NCBI RefSeq assembly: GCF_000760295.1
Contig: NZ_JNBA01000037.1
Location: 1 to 54,332, forward strand
DNA length: 54,332 nucleotides
Origin: Prochlorococcus sp. MIT 0701
Lineage (GTDB): Bacteria; Cyanobacteriota; Cyanobacteriia; PCC-6307; Cyanobiaceae
Reading direction: 5' to 3'
Positions 19,361 through 28,423 of this stretch are shown piece after piece; position 1 is the first letter of the stretch; each line of letters begins with the position of its first letter. A program made the translations under genes and the position numbers. The notes below the pieces were generated by a model. That model searched no databases. It saw only the letters and a list, made by a program, of their open reading frames with translations, and was not told the DNA's origin.

Positions 19361-20740
19361 TCCCCATGTTGTGATTAGGTCTGGCCCTTGCAGGCGGCCT
19401 AGAAGCGCAGCCCTGAGGCTTTTCATGATCACACCTTTTTTGACGTTGGCAGCCTGAGCAGCATTCGTTAGAAGTTGTTGTGCTTGCTTGACATCAAAAC
19501 CGTCCCAGGAAGTGCTATCAAGCTGATCGAGAAGATTGCTAAGGCCTGCCTTGGCACCTTCTACGGCAAGTTGTTCCAGGCCATCAGCTTGCAGCGTTGG
19601 TTCTTCGAAAAAAGGGCGAGCTTGATCGACACCATCCTTGAGCAGTGTCAGAGATGGACCAAGCAGCTCCGCTAGATCCAAACACCAGTTTTCTTCTGGC
19701 AGAGCCCAGCCAGCCTCAGACCACAAGGGTTTGAGTTCATGCAACAGTTGATCTTTAGGCAAGTCATGTAGCACTTGAGAGTTGAGCCAGTTGAGTTTGT
19801 CCCAGTCAAACTTTGCTCCTGCTTTATTGACTCGGTCAAAACTGAAGACGGTTGCAGCTTGCTGAAGAGTGAACCGTTCGTCAGTCCCTTCGGGGACTGA
19901 CCAGCCCAGCAGGGTCATGTAGTTGGCCATAGCTGCGGCTGTGTATCCCATGGCTTGGAAATCACTGATCGAGGTCACTCCATCCCGCTTGGAGAGTTTG
20001 CGTCCTTCGGAATTGAGAATTAGCGGGGTATGGGCGAATTGAGGTATTGGTAATCCAAGGGCCTCATAGATCAGCAATTGTTTGGCTGTGTTTGCGATGT
20101 GATCTTCGCCGCGGATCACATGCGAGATACTCATGGCGGCGTCATCAACCACCACCACAAGGTTATAGAGCGGGTCGCCAATTTCCTTGGCTGGAGCCCG
20201 ACGTGAGATCACCATATCGCCGCCCAAATCTGATCCCCTCCAGTGCATTGGACCGCGCACCAGATCCTTCCAACTGATGGCCGCAGCATCATCGATACGG
20301 AAGCGCACCACGGCACTTCTACCTTCAGATTGGAAGGCGGCTTCTTGCTCGGGATTGAGATCTCGGTGACGGTTGTCGTAGCGAGGGGCCTGGCCCTGGG
20401 CCTTTTGTGTTTCTCGCATCGCCTCCAGTTCAGTCTCGCTGGCGTAGCAGCGGTAGGCCAGGTCACGATCGAGCAGCTTTTGGATTGCTGCGCGGTGGTC
20501 ATCCACCCGCTGGCTTTGAATGATGGGCTGTTCATCCCAGTTGAGGCCAAGCCACTCCAGACCTTCGAGGATGTTGGTCGTGAATTCAGGCTTGGATCGT
20601 TCTTTGTCGGTGTCCTCGATGCGTAAGAGGAATTGCCCCCCCTGATGGCGTGCAAAGAGCCAGTTGAAAACTGCCGTTCTTGCCGTGCCGATGTGAAGTG
20701 TGCCTGTTGGACTCGGGGCCAGCCGAACGCGCACCTTCAC
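19310..20740 (-). CDS. gltX: Glutamyl-tRNA synthetase
   Basis: 476 residues, class I synthetase charging tRNA-Glu (and supplying Glu-tRNA for tetrapyrrole synthesis). The N-terminus [20 protein letters not shown] carries the HIGH-equivalent [16 protein letters not shown] follows, and the KMSKS equivalent is KLSKRDG. The start is the GTG at 20740: the upstream extension would run into tRNA-Asp, and the conserved protein begins there. The C-terminal end overlaps the antiporter gene by 51 nt in the opposite strand, so the two transcripts are partly antisense. Confidence 0.96.
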   Translation of the reverse strand: MKVRVRLAPSPTGTLHIGTARTAVFNWLFARHQGGQFLLRIEDTDKERSKPEFTTNILEGLEWLGLNWDEQPIIQSQRVDDHRAAIQKLLDRDLAYRCYASETELEAMRETQKAQGQAPRYDNRHRDLNPEQEAAFQSEGRSAVVRFRIDDAAAISWKDLVRGPMHWRGSDLGGDMVISRRAPAKEIGDPLYNLVVVVDDAAMSISHVIRGEDHIANTAKQLLIYEALGLPIPQFAHTPLILNSEGRKLSKRDGVTSISDFQAMGYTAAAMANYMTLLGWSVPEGTDERFTLQQAATVFSFDRVNKAGAKFDWDKLNWLNSQVLHDLPKDQLLHELKPLWSEAGWALPEENWCLDLAELLGPSLTLLKDGVDQARPFFEEPTLQADGLEQLAVEGAKAGLSNLLDQLDSTSWDGFDVKQAQQLLTNAAQAANVKKGVIMKSLRAALLGRLQGPDLITTWGLLARIGQDLNRLRRCL

Positions 20741-20767
20741 AATGACTCTCAGGATTAGGAAAAAGAA

Positions 20768-20841
20768 CGGGACCGACGGGATTCGAACCCGCAACTTCCG
20801 CCGTGACAGGGCGGTGCTCTAACCAATTGAACTACGGTCCC
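20768..20841 (-). tRNA. tRNA-Asp (anticodon GTC)
   Basis: A 74-nt cloverleaf on the minus strand: acceptor GGGACCG with CGGTCCC plus discriminator G, D-loop AATTGGTTAGA region, anticodon stem CCGCC/GGCGG with loop CTGTCAC (anticodon GTC), and T-loop TTCGAAT. It lies just upstream of gltX on the same strand. Confidence 0.96.
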
Positions 20842-20874
20842 AGATGAGCTCAGGTCCAGTCGGGAGCTCGCCGC

Positions 20875-20991
20875 ATGGAAGCTGATCTGTGTCGCTTATG
20901 CGACCAAGAAAGTATCAACCTCTGCCCTGCCTGCCGTCAACTCGCTGGCGGTCGTCTTGTGATCCTTTTGAGGATGGATCGATTCGAATGA
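20875..20991 (+). CDS. Tiny CxxC-CxxC peptide, putative zinc-binding
   Basis: A 38-codon frame in the gap between tRNA-Asp and hcp. The start [20 protein letters not shown] shows two CxxC pairs seven residues apart, the spacing of a small zinc ribbon or knuckle; the tail is basic/hydrophobic. It is divergent from the tRNA and convergent with hcp. A longer frame in another phase (20889-21122) covers the same DNA but has no such pattern. Coding status is inferred only from the regular Cys spacing. Confidence 0.45.
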   Translation: MEADLCRLCDQESINLCPACRQLAGGRLVILLRMDRFE

Positions 20992-21122
20992 AATTGAAGA
21001 CTTCGGATCTGCTTTTTGGGACGCTTGTTTTCGATGTCGAAATAAAGACATCCCTAGTGGCGTTGAAGGCAGGGAACTCAGATAGAGAGCAAATCGAAAA
21101 GTTGGAATCAGCGTCCCTGTGA

Positions 21123-21311
21123 TTAGGGACGGAATCCTGCGGGTTCGATTAGGCGTACTTGGTTCCCCCGGGCTGTGAATTCGCGTCCCTGATCGCTTTG
21201 CACGACCACACGACCACCAGATTTGACTCGAATGACGCGTGCACGAACCCAACCAAGAGCGGCTGACTCGAGCACTTTTACGACATCACCAGGTTGAAGA
21301 TCTAACTCCAT
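21123..21311 (-). CDS. hcp: Hyper-conserved protein Hcp of marine picocyanobacteria
   Basis: The 62-residue frame starting MELDLQPGDVVKVLESAALG and ending RLIEPAGFRP matches the hyper-conserved protein known from Prochlorococcus and marine Synechococcus, remarkable for near-identity across the clade. It looks like a small SH3/KOW-like beta-barrel, fitting a proposed link to translation; exact function is unsettled. The ATG at 21311 gives the known 62-residue length; the open frame extends 22 codons upstream into tRNA-Trp but that part is not used. It lies between gltX/tRNA-Asp and tRNA-Trp/rplS, i.e. in a translation cluster. Confidence 0.9.
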   Translation of the reverse strand: MELDLQPGDVVKVLESAALGWVRARVIRVKSGGRVVVQSDQGREFTARGNQVRLIEPAGFRP

Positions 21312-21347
21312 TCTCGAAACGAAGAAACTGCAGGATGGGCCATCGGA

Positions 21348-21420
21348 CGCGCCGTGGAGGACTTGAACCCCCGACATCAGGTTTTGGAGACCTGCGTTCT
21401 ACCAACTGAACTAACGGCGC
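21348..21420 (-). tRNA. tRNA-Trp (anticodon CCA)
   Basis: A 73-nt cloverleaf on the minus strand: acceptor GCGCCGT pairing with ACGGCGC and discriminator G, anticodon stem CAGGT/ACCTG with loop CTCCAAA (anticodon CCA), T-loop TTCAAGT. It sits between rplS and hcp in the same orientation, 36 nt from the hcp start. Confidence 0.96.
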
Positions 21421-21483
21421 AAGGCGATGGACCCGTCGACCATCACAGAGGTGATGGCATTTGGATTGAACGAGGCCGAAACC

Positions 21484-21960
21484 TCAGCGGTCGAAGCGCT
21501 GCTTCACGCGGGTGGCCTTACCCACCCGTTCCCGCAGATAGAAAAGCTTCGCTCTACGGACTTTACCTCGCCGCTCCACCTTGATGGAGGCCACCTGAGG
21601 GCTATGCAGCATGAAAACACGCTCGACACCAATGCCTTGGAAGATCCTGCGCACGGTGATGGTTTCATGAATTCCGCCGTGGCGCTTTGCAATAACAACA
21701 CCCTCATAGGGCTGGATCCGTTCCTTATTGCCTTCACTGATGCGCACTCCTACTCGGACGGTGTCTCCCACGTAGATGTCATTTAAATCACTTTTCTGCT
21801 GTGAGGCCTCGAACTCTTGGATCAGGGCATTAGCGCTGAGCCTGACTTTTGTGGCACTTTTGCTTGTTACATCAGTCACCATGGCTGAGCTGTCGTCAAT
21901 TGTTGTTGCCGTTTCAGTGTTGCCTTCGCTCATGGAGGTGTCTTTCGAATCCGCCGTCAT
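21484..21960 (-). CDS. rplS: 50S ribosomal protein L19
   Basis: 158 residues. The core L19 part runs from about residue 43 ([39 protein letters not shown]) through [20 protein letters not shown] and [20 protein letters not shown] to [21 protein letters not shown]19 sits at the 30S-50S interface. The first roughly 40 residues form a Ser/Thr/Asp-rich extension longer than in enterobacterial L19; a later start (for example the Met in SAMVTDV, residue 27) is possible. Upstream of tRNA-Trp and hcp. Confidence 0.95.
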   Translation of the reverse strand: MTADSKDTSMSEGNTETATTIDDSSAMVTDVTSKSATKVRLSANALIQEFEASQQKSDLNDIYVGDTVRVGVRISEGNKERIQPYEGVVIAKRHGGIHETITVRRIFQGIGVERVFMLHSPQVASIKVERRGKVRRAKLFYLRERVGKATRVKQRFDR

Positions 21961-22499
21961 CCCAGCTCCGGGTTAACTAGCCAAACAACAACTCTACCTG
22001 CCGATCATTCTTGCCTTGGGGAGTTTTGGCTATTGCTTTGTGGTGAAAGCTCCTCAGACGATGATTGGCCATTGCTATCGCTCACAAGCCTTTGGGGAAT
22101 TTCACTTACTCAGGAAGCCTTCAGCATCATGCTGGCGCCTGTGATCAGCATCCATAGCAGTTAAAGGGCATTAGTAGAACCTCCATAGGCTCAGCGTGGG
22201 GAGCAGGCCATTCACCTTCAGGCAGGGTCATTGATTAGCCAATCACTTTGTTTATGGGACATCTCTGGCCAGTGACGCATCAGGGGATATGTGCCTCATG
22301 AAGTCATCTTGAGATCAGCAAAGAAATCACCACTTATCGACCCAGCAAGCCAGCGATGTGGCTAGCAGTGTTGCTTGAACCAGTTCATTTGCGCCGTTCC
22401 TAGTGCAGAGATTGATAGCGTGACTAATGGAAAGATGGAAGTCGGGCAGAGCCGGTAACCGTTCATTCGATTTTTTTATATCAGTTTTTCTTCAGCCCT
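21961..22499. other. Intergenic region between rplS and map
   Basis: About 540 bp between divergent genes. It must contain the rplS promoter (minus) and the map promoter (plus). No open frame longer than about 40 codons with a convincing start, no tRNA and no strong hairpin with T run was found. An AT-rich stretch (TTTTTTTATATCAG) sits about 30 nt before map. Confidence 0.5.
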
Positions 22500-23339
22500 A
22501 TGAACCTCTTCGCTGATCTGCTGGCCTCAACTTCAGAGGCGCGTGCAACGGCCACAGGGCCGCGAATTCAACAGCGTCGAGGGGTGGAAATCAAGTCTGC
22601 AAGGGAGCTGGCGATCATGCGCAAGGCAAGTCACATCGTGGCCACTGTTCTGCGCGAGATCATGGAGATGGCCGAGCCTGGCCAGACGACTACTGATCTT
22701 GACGTTTATGCCGAGCGCAGGATTCGTGAGATGGGTGCAACACCTAGTTTCAAGGGCTATCACGGCTTCCCTGCCTCGATCTGCGCGAGCATCAACAATG
22801 AAGTTGTGCATGGCATTCCAGGCCCTAAGCGAGTGATCAAGTCCGGTGATCTTCTCAAAGTCGACACCGGGGCTTACTACGAGGGATATCACGGTGACAG
22901 TTGCATCACCATCTGCGTTGGCGAGGTGCCTGAATCTGGGCGGAAACTTAGTCGCGTGGCCCAAGAATCCTTGATGGCAGGGCTCTCTAAAATTCGAGCC
23001 GGCAACACTCTTCTTGATATCGCAGGAGCCGTTGAGGATCATGTCAAGGCTCATGGCTACAGCGTGGTGGAGGATTACACCGGCCACGGTGTGGGCCGCA
23101 ACTTGCATGAAGAGCCTTCCGTTTTTAACTTCCGCACGGATGATCTGCCCAACATCACTTTGCGTTCAGGGATGACTTTGGCCGTGGAGCCGATACTCAA
23201 TGCTGGTAGTAAGGCCTGCCGCACACTTAAAGATCGCTGGACTGTTGTGACTCAAGACGGCAGCCTTTCGGCTCAGTGGGAGCACACCATCGTGGTCACC
23301 TCTGATGGCTGCGACATCCTCACTGATCGTGGTGACTAA
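22500..23339 (+). CDS. map: Type I methionine aminopeptidase
   Basis: 279 residues. Removes the initiator Met from nascent proteins. The pita-bread core shows metal ligands in [16 protein letters not shown] (two Asp), [14 protein letters not shown] (His), AVEPIL (Glu) and WEHTIVV (Glu), plus the substrate His of [21 protein letters not shown] 30-residue N-terminal extension before [15 protein letters not shown] lacks the SH3-like or Cys-rich addition of longer types. The gene is followed within 20 nt by the convergent SDR gene. Confidence 0.95.
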   Translation: MNLFADLLASTSEARATATGPRIQQRRGVEIKSARELAIMRKASHIVATVLREIMEMAEPGQTTTDLDVYAERRIREMGATPSFKGYHGFPASICASINNEVVHGIPGPKRVIKSGDLLKVDTGAYYEGYHGDSCITICVGEVPESGRKLSRVAQESLMAGLSKIRAGNTLLDIAGAVEDHVKAHGYSVVEDYTGHGVGRNLHEEPSVFNFRTDDLPNITLRSGMTLAVEPILNAGSKACRTLKDRWTVVTQDGSLSAQWEHTIVVTSDGCDILTDRGD

Positions 23340-23355
23340 TGCTGGAGTTGACTTG

Positions 23356-24108
23356 TTATTGATTATCTGTGGACCCACTACCTAACAATCGGGAGTAAAT
23401 CATTCGCCCTAGTTCGGTAAGGGGCATCAGCAGATAAGTGAGAGGGTTGGGGGTAACGATGATCAGATTGAGGCCAAGGTCGGCTTGTTGAACAATTTGG
23501 CTGGCTACTAGATCAGCAGACATTAATCCGATTGGATTGAGCTCTGAGCGGAAGGGGCCAAGTACAAGCTTGCGGATTTTGAAGACTTTGCGTTGATTCG
23601 AGGTGAGGTTGTTCCAGCGCAGGCTGACCAGCTGACCGATCAACCGCTTGCTGATTTCATAGGTGGGGCTGAGGGCTGGTTGGATTTCAGCTTCTGATGT
23701 GTTCACCCATAGCTCGCGGGGGCGTATGGATGGTTCTGCGTTGAGGGCGAGGCTCTCAAAGAGTTCCATTAAGCGCCAGCTGCTCAGAGCATTCACCTCT
23801 AAGGCCGCTTTGATGTCTTTCGGTGTCTGACGTCCCTGCGGATTGATGCCGTGATTGAGCACGAGCACGTCAAGGCTCACAAGGATGCTTTTGAGGGATG
23901 CCTCTTCGCTGCACTTCCATTGCACCCATTCCTGGGGTGCATCGTCTGATGGCTCTGCGGAGGGAATCGGTCCATGGGTCAATCCGATTACAAAAGCTCC
24001 CCGGGAGCGCAGCTTTTGGGTTAGGGCCCTTCCAAGACTTCCACTGGCTCCAGTGATGCCGATGCGGCAGTTTGACCAGCGGTTGTTGAGAGTTGTGATC
24101 TGTCCCAT
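23356..24108 (-). CDS. Short-chain dehydrogenase/reductase family protein
   Basis: About 250 residues with a Rossmann N-terminus GITGASGSLGRALTQKL (TGxxxGxG variant), LDVLVLNHGINPQG (NAG-equivalent NHG), and an active-site YEISK (Tyr-x-x-x-Lys). The substrate is unknown; related cyanobacterial proteins occur next to or fused with sterol-desaturase-like enzymes, but no such partner is here. ATG 24108 is chosen over ATG 24126 because the neighbour on the other strand starts at 24135. The sequence ends GSGSTDNQ. Confidence 0.8.
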   Translation of the reverse strand: MGQITTLNNRWSNCRIGITGASGSLGRALTQKLRSRGAFVIGLTHGPIPSAEPSDDAPQEWVQWKCSEEASLKSILVSLDVLVLNHGINPQGRQTPKDIKAALEVNALSSWRLMELFESLALNAEPSIRPRELWVNTSEAEIQPALSPTYEISKRLIGQLVSLRWNNLTSNQRKVFKIRKLVLGPFRSELNPIGLMSADLVASQIVQQADLGLNLIIVTPNPLTYLLMPLTELGRMIYSRLLGSGSTDNQ

Positions 24109-24134
24109 TCCTTCAGCTTGGGGCATCCTTTGGT

Positions 24135-24527
24135 GTGAGCTTCAAGTTGACGTTGCCAATTCCCTCCGAAGCGGCCCAATTGGCCTTGTTTGCACCCTAT
24201 TGCGGTGGTCTTTCCAGGCAGGCTGATCTGCAGCGAGCCCTGCGGCTCTTGGCTCAGAGGTCATTGCAAGGAGAGCGACCTCTTCAAGGTGGACGTGTTC
24301 ATTCCTTCACTCTTAGTTGGCAGGGAGCTAGGTCGCCACTGGAGATGTGTTCTTGTCAGTTGTGTTTTCCAGACATCCAAGCTTTGACCTACACCTTTGA
24401 AGTTTCTACGCATCAACTTGTGGACTGGTTGATGGACTGGCCTGAGTTTGGTGGTCAGGGAGACCTGCCCAATCGATTCTGGAAGTGGCTGCTCTTGGGT
24501 TCTGAAGAGTCTGTGGGTGACGCCTAA
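24135..24527 (+). CDS. Hypothetical protein
   Basis: 130 residues, GTG start. No domain is recognised. It is soluble, with two Cys close together (MCSCQLCFPDIQ, a CxCxxC pattern) and a Trp-rich C-terminal part (LVDWLMDWPEFGG, FWKWLLLGSEES). It is divergent from the SDR gene and ends 32 nt before the BioD-like gene on the same strand, so it may be in that transcription unit. Confidence 0.65.
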   Translation: MSFKLTLPIPSEAAQLALFAPYCGGLSRQADLQRALRLLAQRSLQGERPLQGGRVHSFTLSWQGARSPLEMCSCQLCFPDIQALTYTFEVSTHQLVDWLMDWPEFGGQGDLPNRFWKWLLLGSEESVGDA

Positions 24528-24559
24528 ATTGCTCAGTTATAGGAACACGGAGTCCACTG

Positions 24560-25660
24560 ATGGGCAAGACCTTGCTGATTGGATCTTGTGAGCCATTCAG
24601 TGGTAAATCGGCATTTGTTCTTGGTCTCGCTCGCCAGTTGATAGCGGCGAATCAGCCAATTCGCTTTGGAAAGCCTTTGGCCACGAGTGTGGAATGGGAT
24701 CCCGCAGTTTCCCCTCTGCCCGAACCTTTAATTGATGATGATGTTCGTTTTGTCGGTGCAACCCTGGGTTTGTCTGAGCATCAGCTGATTCCCTCTTTGC
24801 ATCTCCTGGCAAAGGCAACGGCTGATCACCGTTTGGCTATGTCTCAAATGGATGCTGGCAAAGGATTCGAGGACCTATGCAAACAGCTCGATCTTCATGC
24901 TCAGGGCCTCACCATTCTTGAAGCAGCGGGCAGCTTGCATGAAGGCCTTCTTTACGGTCTCAGTCTTGGTCAGCTGGCGCATGGCTTGGATGCCCGCGTC
25001 GTGCTGGTGCATCTCTGGCAGGACAGTCGCAGCGTCGATGCTTTGTTAGCGGCGAAGGAACAGCTCGGAGATCATCTGGTGGGCATCGTTTTGAATGCGG
25101 TAAAACCAGATGAAGTTGATGATCTAGAGACAAATGTGGTCCCTGCCCTGGAGGCCCTTGGACTGGCGGTGTTCGGAGTGATGCCCCATTCGCCACTCTT
25201 ACGCAGCGTGACTGTGGGTGAGTTGGTTAGGCGCCTAGGAGCGAGGGTGATTTGTTGCTCTGAGCGGCTTGAGCTTCTGGTTGAGACTCTCAGTATCGGC
25301 GCCATGAATGTGAATTCCGCCATGGAATTTTTCCGTCGTCGTCGCAACATGGCTGTGGTGACTGGTGCTGACCGCACTGATATTCAATTGGCGGCCCTCG
25401 AGGCTTCGACTCAGTGCTTGATCCTCACCGGTGCAGGGCAACCGTTGCCGCAGTTGATTAGTAGGGCAGAAGAACTTGAGGTTCCCTTACTCAAGGTGGA
25501 TCACGACACAGTGTCTACCGTGGAAGTGATTGAGCAGGCCTTTGGTCATGTGCGACTGCATGAGGCCGTCAAAGCAACCTATTCCTTCCGATTGGTGGAA
25601 GAACACTGTTACTTGGACCGTTTGTTTGATGTTCTGGGGTTGCCTATGCAGGGTCGATGA
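24560..25660 (+). CDS. BioD-like AAA / DRTGG-domain protein (Pta N-terminal-like)
   Basis: 366 residues with the arrangement found at the N-terminus of long phosphotransacetylases: a dethiobiotin-synthetase-like P-loop domain (LLIGSCEPFSGKSAFVLGLA, residues about 4-24) followed by a DRTGG domain (GAMNVNSAMEFFRRRRNMAVVTGADRTDIQ, read here in two halves at about residues 248-275). The phosphate acetyltransferase domain itself is absent, so this is a stand-alone regulatory-type protein rather than an enzyme of acetate metabolism. ATG 24560 follows a GGAG-like site. It precedes the SLOG protein by 25 nt. Confidence 0.75.
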   Translation: MGKTLLIGSCEPFSGKSAFVLGLARQLIAANQPIRFGKPLATSVEWDPAVSPLPEPLIDDDVRFVGATLGLSEHQLIPSLHLLAKATADHRLAMSQMDAGKGFEDLCKQLDLHAQGLTILEAAGSLHEGLLYGLSLGQLAHGLDARVVLVHLWQDSRSVDALLAAKEQLGDHLVGIVLNAVKPDEVDDLETNVVPALEALGLAVFGVMPHSPLLRSVTVGELVRRLGARVICCSERLELLVETLSIGAMNVNSAMEFFRRRRNMAVVTGADRTDIQLAALEASTQCLILTGAGQPLPQLISRAEELEVPLLKVDHDTVSTVEVIEQAFGHVRLHEAVKATYSFRLVEEHCYLDRLFDVLGLPMQGR

Positions 25661-25685
25661 CCACTGCTAGCTTCGATCCATTGTC

Positions 25686-26210
25686 ATGGGGATGTCCTTG
25701 AGTCAGTCTCTGGATCTCCCTGACCTTGATCGGGTCGATACCCTTGCCCAAGAGCTTGCCCTCTTGCAGGACAAGGGCAAGCGCCGAAATGCCATGCTCG
25801 GCAGTCGCCATGTGCCGGTGGTAGCGATTCATCTTGTTGAATTGATGGCGCGCTCCCTTGCTCAAGAGGGCCATTCTCTGATCACCTCCGGTGCACAGGG
25901 GGTGAATGCCGCTGTGATCCGTGGGGTATTGGAGGCGGATGCCTCTTGCCTCACTGTGTTGCTTCCCCAGAGCCTTGATCGTCAGGCCCCTGAGATTCGC
26001 GATCAGCTCGACTCAGTGCTTCATCTCATCGAAAAACCTGAGCACGATGAGCTGTCCTTACCGATGGCTAGCAGTCTTTGCAATCAGGAGATCATCAGTC
26101 GTTGTGATCAATTGATCTGCTTTGCTTTCCATGACAGTGAGACGTTATTGACCAGTTGTCGCAGTGCTGAGGATATGGGCAAGGTGGTGAGTCTTTTGTT
26201 CTTTGATTGA
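25686..26210 (+). CDS. SLOG-family 'DNA recombination-mediator protein A'-like protein
   Basis: 174 residues resembling the small cyanobacterial proteins annotated as DprA-like. A single Rossmann-like SLOG domain is suggested by GSRHVPVVAIHLVELMARSL, SLITSGAQGVNAAVIRGVLE (the GAQGVN glycine loop) and VLLPQSLDRQAPEI. SLOG domains bind nucleotides or nucleotide-derived ligands. The DNA-binding parts of true DprA are missing, so a role in recombination is unproved. Confidence 0.7.
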   Translation: MGMSLSQSLDLPDLDRVDTLAQELALLQDKGKRRNAMLGSRHVPVVAIHLVELMARSLAQEGHSLITSGAQGVNAAVIRGVLEADASCLTVLLPQSLDRQAPEIRDQLDSVLHLIEKPEHDELSLPMASSLCNQEIISRCDQLICFAFHDSETLLTSCRSAEDMGKVVSLLFFD

Positions 26211-26292
26211 ATTCAACGTTGCGATGTTGATAATTACTGGACGGATAAACAAGAAAAGGATTAATCACTTTTACCTGTAAATATGTGTTGAA

Positions 26293-27633
26293 TCAGTGTT
26301 GATAAGTACTATAATTCGGGAGAGTGTGCCATTTTCCCATGGCCCTCCATGCTAGGTATGCTATTAAAGTCTGTGCGCCTATTAGAGCAATATTGGCGGC
26401 TATAGCAACGCCTAGATCGCTCCAAATGATACCTAGACCCCACATTCCTAAAATGCCAAGCATGGCAGCTATAAGCATTATCTTCATGGCATTTATTTCC
26501 TGCCCTAAATACTGATAAAGTTTGACAAATAGCAAATTAAAGGAAGTTATTGTGTATCCTATAAGGCAGACAATTAAAGTCCAAATCCCTCCTTTGAATT
26601 CTTGTCCAAAAAGATTGAGTAGCCAAGGCGCTGTGATGATCATTGCTGTCAGTGAGGGTAAGAATAAATAGGCAAGGTGTTTATACCAAAGTCTAAATAT
26701 GTTGAATACACGTGCTTGGTTACGATTGGCAGCTGCTTCGGAAAGAACAGGTTTAAAAATTGACGCGCAGGATTGCGCTATTACATAATATATAGTCCCT
26801 AGCGTGATTGCAGCGGCCAGTTCTGCAGAGGCAGTCCCATCTGCATTTATCCATCCCAATACAACCAGCCCCCCGTTATCAAGCATAGCAACGCCAAGTG
26901 TTGTTAGCGAAAGTAAGAATCCAGTTTTAGCCCATTTTGCTACTGAATATCTTGGCTTGCCATGCTTGATGATTTCTGGCTCGCTTTTGAAAAGCAATAT
27001 GTATAGCAAAAGCATTGAGATGATCAATGAGCTTGCCATAGCACCAGTTACTAATAGGATCCCAAGTGGTGGTTTCCATATCACAATTAAGCTTCCTATA
27101 AATAGAATATAAATGGTCTTCTCTATACAGCCAGCAATGACACTTGCTGCAACTCCAGCTCCATGGACGGCAACGCTTGCCTTGAAGAATTGCCTAAGAC
27201 AAACTAAAGGAAGAACTGATAGAACTGCCGCGAAACTCTCCAGTCTTACCGCAGTCTTATCATGAATCATGGCATGGGAAGTTACTAGTGCTATGTATGT
27301 AATTATTGAGGCAATAATTATCAGAAATGGGCCTGTACGCCTGAGTCCTCGTGATTCTTCTATATTTCTATTGGATTTGTTTCTTTTGAAGATCTTTGTG
27401 GCTAGTGTTCCCATCCCTAAGGCGCAGACTACTTTCCATATTTTCAAGACACCCATGCAAGAAGAAAATTCACCAAAAATCTCAATCTGCATTGAGCGTG
27501 CTAGAAAAAGGTTGATTAGAAAGGCCATAGAAGCGCCTGCTATCCCGCTAGCTATTGCCATATTTATTCGTCTTGCTGATAGATCTTTTTCTTGTTCCTG
27601 AGTGATTTGATTGCTTGCTAGAATGTTTCTCAT
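26293..27633 (-). CDS. Polysaccharide flippase-like (MOP superfamily) membrane protein
   Basis: 446 residues with about 12-14 hydrophobic spans; the N-terminal half (INMAIASGIAGASMAFLINL, FLARSMQIEIFGEFSSCMGV) has the pattern of Wzx/RfbX-type oligosaccharide exporters of the MOP superfamily. Such proteins flip lipid-linked sugar units across the inner membrane. The gene is visibly more AT-rich than its neighbours (many ATA, AAT, TTA codons), and no glycosyltransferase is nearby, which suggests horizontal gain. It is isolated by about 80 bp and 190 bp of AT-rich spacers. Confidence 0.75.
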   Translation of the reverse strand: MRNILASNQITQEQEKDLSARRINMAIASGIAGASMAFLINLFLARSMQIEIFGEFSSCMGVLKIWKVVCALGMGTLATKIFKRNKSNRNIEESRGLRRTGPFLIIIASIITYIALVTSHAMIHDKTAVRLESFAAVLSVLPLVCLRQFFKASVAVHGAGVAASVIAGCIEKTIYILFIGSLIVIWKPPLGILLVTGAMASSLIISMLLLYILLFKSEPEIIKHGKPRYSVAKWAKTGFLLSLTTLGVAMLDNGGLVVLGWINADGTASAELAAAITLGTIYYVIAQSCASIFKPVLSEAAANRNQARVFNIFRLWYKHLAYLFLPSLTAMIITAPWLLNLFGQEFKGGIWTLIVCLIGYTITSFNLLFVKLYQYLGQEINAMKIMLIAAMLGILGMWGLGIIWSDLGVAIAANIALIGAQTLIAYLAWRAMGKWHTLPNYSTYQH

Positions 27634-27823
27634 GAGATTCAGCTACTTTCGTGTTTTTCAAGGCCTAATCGGAGAGGTCTTGTCTCACAAAGGCTATATA
27701 TTAAACCTGGTAGACTGCTGTTTGATGTCTCAAGATTCTCTTGAGATTATATATCTTGTTTTGGTTCTATAGAGCTATAAAAATATCTTTCAAGTTAGAT
27801 TTTTACTCCATGGCGTATTTGTC

Positions 27824-28312
27824 TCATCTGCTTTTAATCTTTCCTTGAGTTCGGCGTCGTGGCTGAGTTGATTGTTGCGGTAGTGATAACACCTGTAGTT
27901 GGGTGCCATCACGCCCCATCACTAATACCTGATCTCCTTCTTTAAGTATCGTTTCCAGATCCAGAGAGCTGGCTGCCCAGCTTTGGCCATGCCATCGCAC
28001 GCGTCCTTCTCCTCCTGCTGCCATTGGTGTCAACACTTCGGCGATCTCGTCTCGTTGCCGCAGTCCACCAGGGCTGGGGTTGCGGCGGGATGACCAACGA
28101 GTCAGCCAAAGAGTTCCTAAAACCGTGATCAGCAGGAAGAAGATCATCTGCAAGATCAGTGGCATGGGAGTGATTGCGGTCAAAATCGATACAAGTAAGG
28201 CCCCAAGCGCTGCGAATATCAGACCATCGAAGCTCGGTTGAGCCAGCTCAATCGCTAGGAGTAGGCCAGCTACGGCGAGCCAGATCAGAGGAATCCAGAT
28301 CAGAGAAGACAA
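27824..28312 (-). CDS. NfeD-like membrane protein
   Basis: 162 residues, TTG start. Three to four hydrophobic segments (LIWLAVAGLLLAIELAQPSF, LIFAALGALLVSIL, LILQMIFFLLITVLGTLWL) are followed by an OB-fold C-terminus (GRVRWHGQSWAASSLDLETI, GDQVLVMGRDGTQLQV). This is the short NfeD type that partners SPFH/stomatin proteins in membrane microdomains. The divergent neighbour at 28424 is such an SPFH protein, which supports the assignment. Confidence 0.85.
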   Translation of the reverse strand: MSSLIWIPLIWLAVAGLLLAIELAQPSFDGLIFAALGALLVSILTAITPMPLILQMIFFLLITVLGTLWLTRWSSRRNPSPGGLRQRDEIAEVLTPMAAGGEGRVRWHGQSWAASSLDLETILKEGDQVLVMGRDGTQLQVLSLPQQSTQPRRRTQGKIKSR

Positions 28313-28423
28313 GGTCTAGAACGCAGGACTTTCTAACCACTATTGACTAGGGACAAGCTGTTTGGAAGGTCTTAGCAGTGGTTCGTTTACGGGCCTAGAT
28401 TTTGCATACACAGGAAGATCATT

